Source: Lepas anatifera
Lineage: Eukaryota; Arthropoda; Thecostraca; Lepadidae
DNA length: 64,000 nucleotides
Assembly: GCA_034440635.1 (NCBI GenBank)
Contig: JAOTON010000045.1
Coordinates: forward strand, 124,001-188,000
Reading direction: 5' to 3'
Part shown: positions 31,990 to 42,076 of the stretch, piece by piece
How the letters are laid out: every line of letters starts with the position of its first letter
Numbering within the stretch: the first letter of the stretch is position 1
The notes under the pieces: generated by a model
Databases searched by the model: none
What the model saw: the letters and a program-made list of their open reading frames with translations, nothing else
What the model was told of the DNA's origin: nothing
Program-made: the position numbers and the translations under genes

Positions 31990-32558
31990 TGACGTTTAAC
32001 AACGCGCTTCAGCTTGATTAGGTCAAAAGTTATCGTCAAAATGATGTGTTTGAAACCTGGTGACCTGAGATCACCTTAGATAAGTAAAAGGGCAAACAAA
32101 GATGGCCCTGGAATCCGTGAATGGGTGGCCAAGAATGCATTTCTGAGAAATCTGAGCACTTGCAATAATTGTGTGATTTTAGATCATACGACATATTTCC
32201 ATCATGTTTTTTCAATAGGAGAGGTCACATCGTGAACTGACCTCAGTTCACCGAATCAAAAGATCAAGGATATGCATTTCCTAGACCCTGGAAGGAAGGG
32301 TCATCACGTGTAGAAAGTTTCAAATCGATCGGCTTAGAAATGTAGCTATGGTAGAGCTCAAAATTTGGAGTGAGATGATCTTGTTTGATCTTGCCTGGTG
32401 ACCTGACCTAGTGTGACCCGGGGTAAAATATTTCAGGGATGGTAGAAAATGATGGGGTGAGAGGTACCCCTCAGCTGCAGTCCGGCACCTCGGCGTTTTT
32501 CTGCTATTCTGAAAAAGCCTTAGGGTGGGAACCATCGATGGCCCCGGTGGGGCGACGG
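31990..32558 (-). mobile_element. R2 repeat, truncated, minus orientation
   Basis: The right boundary is TTAA at 32559-32562, preceded by CCATCGATGGCCCCGGTGGG. The body matches R2 in reverse (TGACCCGGGGTAAAATATTT, GATTAGGTCAAAAGTTATCG) and ends near 31990, where the half beyond the SINE-C target site is missing. Confidence 0.82.
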
Positions 32559-32562
32559 TTAA

Positions 32563-32930
32563 AGGGATTGCGACACCTTTATAACGTGATTTTAACTGAG
32601 ATAGCCAAGTTGAAAAGCAAGTCGGAAAACCCGGTACGCTGTGTACCATTTGTCTTGTTACTCGATATGTCCGTAGAAAAAGCTAAAACCTAACTGAAAT
32701 ATACCTCTCATGTACCTCTCGCCAGGCGGCCATTGTTGTGAGCTGCTGGTGTGACGACATATGCTGACGTCACGATGAGCATCAGCCAATCGAAGCCCTT
32801 GAAGCGTTTCAAGTATGGTAGTGGTTGCCAGATCATGACATCATCCACAGGCAGATATTTATGTATTTTCCTAGAGTAGTATTTTAAAAATAAAAAAATA
32901 TTGAGCTTATCGTACATGTTTCAGAGAAAT
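32563..32930 (-). mobile_element. R7 repeat, minus orientation, abutting R2 at a shared TTAA
   Basis: Begins directly after the TTAA that bounds R2 (AGGGATTGCGACACCTTTAT). Shares with the copies at 35620 and 36455 the segments AACGTGATTTTAACTGAGATAG, GGCGGCCATTGTTG, TGACGTCACG and CATCCACAGGCAG in reverse. Confidence 0.78.
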
Positions 32931-34103
32931 CATGAGTGGTCTCATTATTTTCGGCTAAAAGTACGCCTAATAAAACTCCCTGTAACGGTATCTCATGGCG
33001 ATGGTGGTCCACGAATAGGCGCACTTTACGCTGACTTGCATCCACCAATCAAGCAGCTGTGGAATTAAGACTCTTCTGAAACTGACGGCAGCTGCGACTC
33101 CTCAAAGGGTGGACCATTTGGAGTTGCAAAGTCATTCTTTATTATTAATGGGTGACGAAGATATGTATGTGCATTGTGCATATGTGGCAGAGAAAATGCA
33201 GACCCCAGGACTTCGAAAACTTTTGTGAGATTTCGCGAATTTACTGAAAATTCTGTGAATTCGCAAACTACATAAATGCACGTTTTTCAGTGATTTTGCG
33301 ACATTTCTAACCTGCCAATTTTCCATAAAGTTAAAATCCAAACGATTATCCTGCAGCGATCTGATTCAACACTTCTCTTCTTAGTTCAGTCCATTTATCA
33401 TTTATTTTGCCTCAATTTATATCGGCCTGATCTTTAGCTTTGAAAATATGTTTACACCCTGTGCGCCTTCTCACACCGGGTCCTCGTGCCCGCGCTGACG
33501 AATTATTCAAGCCACCAGCCTGCCTGGGGGTTCAAGATTGACGCAAAATTGACAGCAAGTTGAGAAGTACAAAAGGAACTAGAGATGCCACAACATTTTT
33601 GCTACTGTCCTCTATGATGCGGATGTAGATTTCATAAGAAAACAGCCAATCGAAAATATTTTGCCGTAGAAAACGGGTAAATAGCTGGTTAACTTCGACT
33701 GCACTTACCTCAGTGTCTACTTAAGGTGTATTAGTGTTGGAACGTATGTACCTAACACAGAGGTCTGACATTTTGCCAACAATAGGATTTTGACGCCGGA
33801 GGACACACCGGCCGTCGGTGTAAGAGGGGCACGTCTGGCCTGACATCGGGTGGCCATTACCAAGGCTTCCGGAAATGCCGCTGCCGATCCCGGCGGGCTG
33901 GCAGATGCTCTTAAAGCAGAGCTTGTGCAGCCTCTGTCGCGGCAGGCGCCGCCCCAGTCACGATGGCAAATGTGCATGCCCTTGGCCATGTCCAGTGCGT
34001 GTCTATGCAGACAAGTCGCCCTACCTACAGACCACCTGATATGTTGATGCATTGAATACAAAGATGGTGTAGTTTACGGAGCAGAGTACTCGGTCTCTTG
34101 CCG
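32931..34103. other. Unannotated
   Basis: About 1.2 kb without a recognised gene or repeat. Open frames at 33717-34061 and 33850-34047 show no domain. Confidence 0.4.
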
Positions 34104-34199
34104 TAGCTCTGAAAATGTAGCGTAGTATAGAAAATGTAGCATAGTATAGAAAATGTAGCGTAGTATAGAAAATGTAGCGTAGTATAGAAAATGTATCGC
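34104..34199. repeat. Minisatellite, 19-bp unit, about 4.6 copies
   Basis: The unit is GAAAATGTAGCGTAGTATA, with one GCATAG variant. Confidence 0.92.
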
Positions 34200-34591
34200 T
34201 GACTCCCGTCCGTAGCGACTGCCGGCGGGCTTTTGGCAGAAAGTAGGACACGTAACTACTCCCAAACATACCGTAGCACCGTCTTATTTTTCAAGGGGGA
34301 GACGGCTATCGGACCAACAGCCTTCCTCTCTTGTAAGGCAAGGAGGATTATGATGGTATGATCATGATCTCTCTCCAGGTGCTGGATGAGAGGAGAAATG
34401 AAGCGTTTATTACCTTTTACCCGAGAGGATTCTTTTTATTACCTATTGCCCCTATTATTTCAATTAGCCTAGACGAGCATTTAACAAATCCAAATATTGA
34501 GCTCATGGTAAATTTTTCAGAGCATGGACGTTTTCATGATTTTCGGCAAAATACCCTAATTACACTAAATTCCTAGATTCGACCAAGGTGC

Positions 34592-34613
34592 CACATTCCC
34601 TTTAAAGGGAATG
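34592..34613. repeat. Perfect 22-bp palindrome centred on TTAA
   Basis: ACATTCCCTTT/AAAGGGAATGT is a perfect palindrome. Both halves resemble the R7 end (AAGGCAATGTGGCACC), so it may mark two R7 ends meeting at one TTAA. Confidence 0.8.
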
Positions 34614-34825
34614 TGAAAAAAGTTTTTAAGTTTAGTCTCTGAAAAAGTTTAGTCGTTCGCTCACAGGGGAGAAGGTGTTTCAAGTGCTAACGAAATTGAC
34701 GGAATTCATCATGTTTTAACTTACGCTCGGAGTTGATGTTGCAATGGCGTATTGTTATTTTTCTTGGCTACATCGTGACCTGATTTTCATTCGCTTCAGA
34801 CGTCTGTGGGACAGGAAAAAGCAAG

Positions 34826-35013
34826 ACAACATATAAACACTTAAACCAACACAGCAGGCAGATGAACGCGTTTCGACAAAAATTGTCTTTTTCAGCATCC
34901 CTCCCTCCTACCATAGATGCTGAAAGAGATAATTTTTGTCGAAACGCGTTCATCTGCCTGCTGTGTTGGTTTAAGTGTTAATATCTGTCAACCACTGTTA
35001 TACAACATATAAA
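34826..35013. mobile_element. 164-bp hairpin element with perfect 12-bp target duplication (Penelope-like terminus?)
   Basis: ACAACATATAAA at 34826-34837 and 35002-35013 bounds 34838-35001. Inside are two 64-bp arms (about 34836-34899 and 34916-34979) that are reverse complements except for about two bases, separated by about 16 bp of CT-rich spacer. Each arm carries a small stem followed by GTCGAAACGCG. The order CTGA...stem...GAAAC resembles, in degenerate form, the hammerhead-ribozyme core known in Penelope-like retroelement ends. Family assignment is inference. Confidence 0.75.
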
Positions 35014-35619
35014 ATATTCCATGTGGTTTCGTCTCCCATGGTAATTTTTCTGCTTGATTTTTCGCTGCGACGCACTTAATTTTGGACGCCGCTTGGGACA
35101 AGAAGTGTCTGGAGCAAAGCTTTTAAAAGTTTCATCCACTTTCAAGGCTTTCTAGTGATGATGGCCTTGGCCAAGTTATCCTATTTCAAAAATAAAATTT
35201 CGGAGATAAGATCAAAATTATAACATGGAGACAATATTCAAAGAAGAACAAAGAAGTGACTAATTTTGGACCGGATACGAAAATGGAACGAATGCGAAGT
35301 CGAGCATCGTCGATTTCGCCTTCATCTTCTTCAGTTTTTTCAGTTCATATGTGTGTGCGTAAGCGTTTGTCTGTCTTTTTATATGTGCGTAGAGTAGCCG
35401 GAAATCCTTAAAATTATTCTCCTGATTATCCTTAAACTACCTGGAGGCAGCGGCGCATGCACCTTGGGCAGCAGTAGTCCATCCAGGTAGAATTCCACCT
35501 TCATTTGCCGTCATCCATCCTTATCCTTACCGCCTCCTTAAATAATTTGCATTACTTCATGACCATTACGACGGTGCTTGAAAATCCACCTCATGTGTGG
35601 AAGTGTCCGCAGCTAGTAC
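35014..35619. other. Unannotated
   Basis: No gene recognised. Confidence 0.4.
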
Positions 35620-35973
35620 ATAATAAATGAGCTTAATATTTTGATTTTTTAAATGCTCCCCTAGGGTGAAAAAGAAACCTCTGCCTGTGGATGCCGTCAT
35701 GATCTGGCAACTACTATCATATTCAATAGGCTTCAAGGGCTTCAATTGGCTGATTACTCACCGTGACCTCAGCACTGTCGTCACACCAACAGCTGACAAC
35801 TGTGGCCGCCTGGCTGGGGTAGATTTGGAGTACATTTCAGGTATGTTTTTAGCTCCTCTCCACGGAAATTTTGAGTTTCGAGACAAATGATTTATTGAGT
35901 ACCCGGTTTTCCGGCGTGCCTTACACCTTGGCTATCTCGGTTAAAATCGCGTTATACAGGTGCCACATTGCCT
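35620..35973 (+). mobile_element. R7 repeat
   Basis: About 80% similar by eye to 36455-36783. Contains AAACCTCTGCCTGTGGATGC, TGATCTGGCAACTACTATCA and CTTGGCTATCTCGGTTAAAA, and ends GGTGCCACATTGCCT directly before TTAA (35974-35977). The left end is unclear. Confidence 0.78.
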
Positions 35974-35984
35974 TTAAGAGATAG

Positions 35985-36395
35985 GAAAATTTATTTCCGC
36001 TCGGGACAGAGTCCGTATTTCATATCTGGAAAAGCAAACATTGCAACATAGTTCTTGTATATTAAGAACGGTATAAGATCCTACAATCGCTTAGTTTAGC
36101 GACAAAAAGCTCCACGACATGGCCTATGCACCTAAAGCACAGGGGGGCATAAATGCGCACTCCAGCCTCCTCTTTTGCGTACTCTGCCGACCCACTCCGG
36201 CAAGAGCACGCACGTGACTTTTTATTTTGGATGGGCATGTGGAGAGTTCGTTTCTAAGACATCGTGTTGAAACACGGACCATACATAGATAATTCTTCAG
36301 GCTAAACAGCCATATAAGAGTTTTAGCCGTTAGACATATAGGAGAAAATGGGAGCCTCTAGAAAGTTAAGTGCGTGCTCCTGCACCGAAATCCCC
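35985..36395 (-). mobile_element. M2 element copy (minus), related to 39793-40486
   Basis: Reverse complement of much of the TA-flanked element at 39.8 kb: AGCGACAAAAAGCTCC, GGCCTATGCACCTAAAGCAC, CTCTTTTGCGTACTCTGCCG, GGCAAGAGCACGCACGTGAC and GAAAGTTAAGTGCGTGCTCC, in matching order. Its exact flanks are not resolved. Confidence 0.7.
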
Positions 36396-36454
36396 TTATT
36401 ACGGGTATTTTTTGGCGAAAACCATGAAAGTGTCCCTGATTTTTTCTAAAGAAT

Positions 36455-36783
36455 GTACAACCAGCACAATATTTTGATGTTCAAATGCTACTCTATGGTA
36501 AAAAATAAACCTCTGCCTGTGCACGATGTCATAATCTGGCAACTACTACCATATCAAATAGGCTTCAATAGGCTGACTACTCACCGTGACGTCAGCATGA
36601 CGTCACGCCAACATCTGACAACTGTGGCCGGCTCCTTGGGTACATTTCAGGTAGGTTTTTAGCCTTTCTGTACGGAAATTTTGAGTCCCAAGACAAATGA
36701 TATGTTGAGTACCAGGTTTTCCGGCATGCTTTACAAGTTGGCTATCTCAGTTAAAATCACGTTATAAAGGTGCCACATTATCT
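36455..36783 (+). mobile_element. R7 repeat with two perfect CRE palindromes
   Basis: Same family as 35620-35973, ending GGTGCCACATTATCT at TTAA (36784-36787). Within it TGACGTCA occurs twice, at 36587-36594 and 36598-36605, start-to-start spacing 11 bp. The copy at 35.6 kb has lost both and the one at 32.6 kb keeps one. Confidence 0.8.
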
Positions 36784-36844
36784 TTAAGGTCAGCCAAAAG
36801 GGGGGGCGTCGCCCCGTCGACCCCTTAGATCCATCCCTGCTCTA

Positions 36845-37350
36845 CCCCTTCCTGAATTGCCTCGTCTGATAGAATCACTCGTCATGTCACAAGATGGATA
36901 CTGTGATAGATGCTGTGTTGAAGTGTATGGCAGTGCAAACCCTTGTGTGCTTTCTGAACTACAGAAGGTGTTAAACTTTGCAGCAAGAGTGATATCTGGG
37001 CGTAGAAAATATGACCATATCTCCGATGCCCTTCGACAATTAGAATGGCTAACGATTCGCCAGTTGATAACCTATTTCGATGTATGCTTGCTGCATAAAA
37101 TAATCACGAACGAAACCCCCTCATCTATAAGAAACAACATATCATTCAACCACGAAATTATAGCTCGTGAAACCCGGCAATCATCGCAGCAGTCGCTCTA
37201 TTCTTAGACCAAATGTCCGAATACTGTTTGGAATATGTCGCCAGGATAGTGGGTTTCAGGAAGCGCAATGCTCATTTGTCATACTTGGGCCGACTCAGCG
37301 GAGGAAAAAATCTTAGACTTGTCGCCAACCTAATGTCTAACATTGAAAGC
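36845..37350 (+). pseudogene. LINE ORF2 C-terminal fragment
   Basis: The plus frame reads LPRLIESLVMSQDGYCDRCC, then LQKVLNFAARVISGRRKYDH and ISDALRQLEWLTIRQLITYF. It aligns in order with the C-terminal parts of the LINEs at 52.4-52.7 kb (KKVINFCARVITGKRKYDHI) and 20.2-20.5 kb. The frame ends at 37205-37207 and related sequence continues out of frame. The reverse-transcriptase core is missing, so it is 5' truncated. Confidence 0.82.
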
Positions 37351-37368
37351 TGTTGTTTTTAACTTTCT

Positions 37369-38184
37369 TTAGCACGCGTATTGACGGGGGGAGGGGTGGG
37401 TGCCCGCCTGTTATATATATCATAAAAACGGCGGCGCGCGCCGCCGTACTTGGCATGTTTTTTCTGATCATTTGTACAACTTTTGGCAAAATCTTAAGGT
37501 TAGGTCATCTCAGGTCAGGTCACCAGCACAGGTCAAGTCGGAGCAGGGTGAACCTGTCCGATTGAAAGTCATATCACATAATGGGCCCACCGAGTCCTCT
37601 AAAATATGTTCCGGTATTTTTTATATCAAGGACCTAGGGTCAGGTACGAGCCATGACCTCTCTATTGGAAATACATTGGAAAATTATTTTAAGTGAATAA
37701 CTTAATGATGGATGGCGATAGAGAGTTTATTTTAACTTCATTAGATTGGCGTCTTTGCAGTTCTAATTATATGCATTTTGACCTAATTTTACCTTGACCT
37801 GACCTTAAGTCAGGTTAAATGTAATATTTGACCTGATTTGACCTAGCAAGGTCATATTATATATAATTCGATTTGGCTTGCTGCGAGGGTTCCAATGGTT
37901 TAAATTGTTTTGCTCTATCTTTACCTGTTCACATGTAATGACTGAAAACCTTCATTTAGATGTTATCCCTATGACGGCATGTCTCGACCTCTAGTAACCT
38001 TAAATGTGACCCGACCAAAAAAGTCTTACCAATATTTTTCATAGAAAAGTGGATAGGCTATTCAACGCCGTTTACGGTTTATCGTTATCTTGCGTGGTTC
38101 TCGAGATCTTAGGGGGAAAGCGGGAGCCCGCCCTGGCCCAGACAAAGCGAAGGTGGCTCAGACCCCCGTCAATTCGCGTGTTAA
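37369..38184 (+). mobile_element. R3 repeat, full length
   Basis: The left flank is TTAG (37369-37372) and the right flank is TTAA (38181-38184). Ends are CACGCGTATTGACGGGGGG and, read inward from the right, CACGCGAATTGACGGGGG. A GGCGGCGCGCGCCGCC palindrome lies near the left end (about 37430-37446). The interior is dense in AGGTCA/TGACCT. No coding capacity. Confidence 0.87.
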
Positions 38185-38914
38185 TATGCATACTGACTAT
38201 GTTAGGCTGGAAAGTGACCTTGACCTAACCTTAGTTCAGGCAGTTTTCATGTTTTGACCTAGTATAATCATTTTATACATCATTAGATTCGTCGTAACGA
38301 GAGGAAGCGAAATGACATGATAAGTGGATGTGAATGAATTACATGAATATAAAGGACTTCTCCACTAGTGAAAATGAAAATGTTCGTAGCTTTCGGCTAT
38401 ATTTTATCAGCCTTCGTCAGCGAGTTGTCGGATCGATCGGTGGACATCGGAAGACACGACACGTTACAAAAATTATATAACAAATGCAAAAAGGATTCCA
38501 GGAAACGTGCATGATTAAGAAAGTTACCTACCTGAAGAACATTTTAGTAACAACGCAAATTCTCATATAGCCGAAAGCTCCGAACATTTTTCGTTTTCAC
38601 TAGTGGAGTAGTCTTTTATATTTATGTGAGAGGAAGCGAATTGTGCCTAAAAATAATTCTAACTCAAATCTGCCAGACGCTAGAGCCCGAAAGTTCTTCT
38701 CAGACATGCCACCTGCTTTGAACCGTCATGACCTCAATACTGACCTGAGCCAAAAAGTAACCGATGTAGCTTCTTCATGAATTTGTATGAGCTATTCAAC
38801 AGAATTCACGCTTCTCGCTATCCCGCATAGGAGCCGAGTTCAAGGGGGTTGGGGGTGTTTGAACACCCCCGCCAGGGCGAAGGTGAATTTTAGGCCCACT
38901 GGGAAAGGTGTTAA
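38185..38914 (-). mobile_element. R5 repeat, truncated, directly abutting R3, with nested hairpin element
   Basis: Shares the TTAA at 38181-38184 with R3 and ends at TTAA 38911-38914. The segment GAGCCGAGTTCAAGGGGG, GTGTTTGAACACCCCCGCCA, GGGCGAAGG is the R5 terminal region, seen also at 40710-40790, 54300-54400 and 62610-62690. It is interrupted at 38312-38627. Confidence 0.8.
38299..38640. mobile_element. 316-bp element with inverted arms and perfect 13-bp target duplication
   Basis: GAGAGGAAGCGAA occurs at 38299-38311 and 38628-38640. The insert 38312-38627 has inverted arms of about 55-60 bp (about 38343-38400 and 38568-38626), each containing ACTAGTGAAAA and TTCGNAGCTTTCGGCTATA. On the minus strand 38391-38420 reads CTGACGA, then AGGC-loop-GCC, then GAAA, which matches the CUGANGA and GAA conserved parts of a hammerhead core. 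A Penelope-like origin is inference. Confidence 0.78.
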
Positions 38915-39134
38915 GAGGGTCCTATGAAAGGTCGCCCGTTTTGCATACCTATTTACGGCCAAAAATATCAAATTGGGCATATTTTAAGCGAATTTGGCAT
39001 GCTGTTTTGGCGTTTGGCATATTTTATGTTTTGACATGGGTGTGGCATGTTTCTTAACTGCAAAATATTTTACATTTGAATTTTTTAATTGAAGTTATCA
39101 GAGGTCACTAGGGGTCCCGAATTTTAATTTGGCC
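38915..39134. other. Unannotated spacer
   Basis: Contains several TTGGCAT/TTTGGCATATTTT motifs. Nothing further recognised. Confidence 0.4.
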
Positions 39135-40796
39135 TTAACCCCTGCACTAGTGGGGGATTTGTTTGGACACCTCCTAAGGTCTGAAAAGGGCGATGTTTCA
39201 CACCACCGTACTTGGTTCGCCTTATCCTTGATCAATTCTCTAACTTTTCCCAAATTGTAGGGTTGGGGCACCTCAGGTCAGGTCACCAGTGTAGGTCAAG
39301 TGACCTCACATAAAAAAGCTAAAAATAGCATGAGTGAGCATAGAGTTAATCTATCAAATTGAAACTCATATCGCATAATGGGCCCACTGGGTCTTACAGA
39401 ACAAATTGGGGGAATTTTCTTGTCAGATGCGGATTATTACCTCTCCAATGGAAATGTGTTGGGAACACAGGAATTGGGCGAAATGGCTCTTTTGTGTAGA
39501 TAAAGCTTGGAATACCTTTATATTCTCCAAATTATAGCATCCTAGGCCCCTTTCCAGGTTCATATTGTAGGTTTAGGCTTGTGGCCTGGGAGAGGTCACC
39601 TGGGGCCACTTAGGCAGGTTTTCAGATTTGGGTCAATGATTTTGCAGGAAGTGATTATAAAGCTTTTATTTTGGCGTCATTACGTTTGGATTGTTATTGC
39701 AAGTCTATTGACTTGCATATTGACTATGCTAAGTTAGATGGTGACCTGACCTAACCTTAGGCCATGCTATTCTTATGTTTTGACCTAGTATAGGTAAGGG
39801 AAGTCCGTGCAAGAGTACGCACTTAACTTTCTAAAGTCTTTCACTTTTTTCCTAAATGTCTAACAGCTAACATTTTTATATGGTTCATATTTCAGCTCGA
39901 TGGCTCTGAAAAGATCTCGCCACGAGCCCATCAAAAATAAAAAGTCACGTGCGTACTCTTGCCGGATTGTGTTGGTAAGAGTACGCAAAAGAGGGGCTGG
40001 AGTACGCATTTTATTCCCTCCTGTGCTTTAGGTGCATAGGCCAGGTCGCGGAGTTTTTTGTCTCCAAACTAAGCAATTGTATGATTTTATATCGTTCTGA
40101 ATATACACGAACCATGTTGCAGCGTTTGGTTTTCCAAATATGAATACGAACTTGTTGGCAGGCGTTTTAGCGTGGGCTCCGGTCCTGCAGCTCAGTCCTA
40201 GCTCAGCTTTCTTACTGATTGACAGACGTAATACTATACTTTTGATAATAGAAGCCTGGTCTACACGTTTACCTAATTAAGAAATATTACATCAAGGGTG
40301 CCCAGAAACTTATTTGGTATGTACTCCCGCGGAAAGAACAGGAGCATGCTGCATTTTTTGTTCAACTTAGGCACTGACCTTGCTATATTGTACCAGAGTA
40401 TCCACCATCTCAGTGGTTGCTAAGTAACCAAAACAGCTGCTGCGTACTCTTATCTCCTGCATACTCTTACCCGCCCCTACCCTACCTATATTATACATCA
40501 TTAGATTTTTAGCAACAAGGGGAAACGAATGGTGCATAAAAACATTTCGAACTTAGCTCTATCAGACGCTAGAGCCCAGAAACTCTTATTTAAGACATCA
40601 CTTTATTTGACCTGTCATGACCTCAATTTTGACCCGAGCCAAAAAGGAATAATGTAGTTTCTTCGTGAATTTGTATGAGCTATCCACTAGAGTTCGTGTT
40701 TTTTCGCTATCCCGCATAAGAGCCGAGTTAGAGGGGGTGTTTGATCACCCCCACCAGGGCGAAGGTGGCTCGGAGGTTCACCAGGGCGGGTGTTGA
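39135..40796 (-). mobile_element. R5 repeat, interrupted by the M2 element
   Basis: TTAA at 39135-39138, with end CCCCTGCACTAGTGGGGG, and a degenerate TTGA at 40793-40796. The body shares CATCATTAGATT, AAACGAATGGTGCATAAAAA, GACGCTAGAGCCC, GTATGAGCTATCCAC and ACACCCCCNCCAGGGCGAAGGTG-type ends with other R5 copies. M2 occupies 39793-40486. Confidence 0.8.
39791..40488. mobile_element. M2: 694-bp TA-flanked non-autonomous DNA transposon
   Basis: TA at 39791-39792 and 40487-40488 bounds 39793-40486. Ends: GGTAAGGGAAGTCCGTGCAA then GAGTACGCA; read inward from the right GGTAGGGTAGGGGCGGGTAA then GAGTATGCA. The motif AAGAGTACGCA recurs inside. The R5 copy at 38.25 kb (GACCTAGTATAATC) gives the approximate empty site. 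A TA duplication fits Tc1/mariner-type transposition. No transposase. Confidence 0.83.
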
Positions 40797-41643
40797 CACG
40801 CACATTGACGGGGGTACCCGCCCCATTGGGATTTTTTGGAGATAACATAAAAACGGCGGCGCGTAGCGCCGCTTTACTTGGTATACCTTTTCTCTCTCAT
40901 CATTTTTTACAACTTTTGTAAAAATTTCAAGGCCAGGTCATCTCAGGTCAGGTCACCAGGACAGGTCAAGTGACCTGACCTAAAAAAAGCTTAAGATAGC
41001 ATAAGTCGGAACAGGGTGAACTTATCCGATTGAAACTCATATCACATAATGGACCCACCGAGTTCTCTAAAATATGTTCCGATATTTTTGATATCGATGA
41101 CCTAAAGTCAGGTTCAAGCCATGACCTCTTCATTGGAAATATAAAGGAAAAACTGTTTTAACTGAATAACTTAGTAACGGATGGCAATAGAGCGTTTTTT
41201 CTAGCTGCATTAGATTTGCCTTGTCTCTGCTGTTCTAATGATATGTATTTTATCTAATTTGACCTTGCCCAGACCTCAGGTCAGGTCAAATCCTTGATTT
41301 AACCTAGTAAGGTCATATTATATATCATTCGATTCGGCTTGCTGCAAGGATTCATACAGGTCCAGTATTTTGCTCTATCTTTACTTGTTCAGATGTGATG
41401 ACCAAAAAACTTAATTTACATGCTATCCCTATGGCGGTATGTTCTGACATCTAGTGACCTTAAATATGACCGGAAAAAAATGGTTCAAATATTTTCGATG
41501 GAGAATTGGATGGGCTACCCAACTCCGTTTACCCTTTTTCGCTACCTAGCGTAGTTCTCGAGGTCTTGGGGGGGATGGGGGCGGGTACCCGCCACCCCCG
41601 TCAAGGCGAAGATGGCTCAGACCCCCGTCAATGCGCGTGTTAA
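40797..41643 (+). mobile_element. R3 repeat, full length, abutting R5
   Basis: Starts CACGCACATTGACGGGGGTA right after the R5 boundary TTGA and ends ACCCCCGTCAATGCGCGTG at TTAA (41640-41643). The same internal order as 37373-38180, including the GGCGGCGCGTAGCGCCGC palindrome. Six AGGTCA or TGACCT hexamers lie within 47 bp at 40935-40981. Confidence 0.88.
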
Positions 41644-42016
41644 TATCAGTCGATATACCGTTGTCCTTCGCCCACAGCCGCCTGCTTCGGTTGAAGTCAC
41701 CGGTGTCCCGCCGCGGCGCAGATTTACCACCGCACTGTGCGGTCGATTACATTTTTTAGGACAAAAGTCTGGGGCCGCCCAAAATTATTGGGACATGACC
41801 CAAAGATCTTCACCTAATGTTTTTATACCCTTTTCACTTCTAGGAGGCTCTAAACATAAAAATTCATCAAAACAAAGAAAATTTGCAATGTATTCGGGTA
41901 GGCGTGAAAACAATATAAATAGACAGATACTTCAGCAAATAATACACTTCAAACCTGTTGCAAACAGATACTAACGATGTTGCATACACTTTCTTCCATG
42001 AAAACACCCTCACTAT
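41644..42016. other. Unannotated
   Basis: An open frame (41612-41974) begins inside the R3 end and shows no domain. Confidence 0.4.
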
Positions 42017-42076
42017 CAACATCATCATCATCATCATGATTATCATGATCATCAGCATCATCCCCATCATCAATCA
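42017..42076. repeat. Imperfect (CAT)n microsatellite
   Basis: CATCATCATCATCATCATGA and similar. A minus-strand methionine-rich peptide here is an artefact of it. Confidence 0.9.

Noticed and set aside
38391..38420. Calling a complete hammerhead ribozyme
   Set aside because: Only the CUGANGA, stem II and GAAA part is seen; I could not find a convincing third strand for stems I and III.
41867..42073. Methionine-rich minus-strand peptide
   Set aside because: A CAT microsatellite read in reverse.
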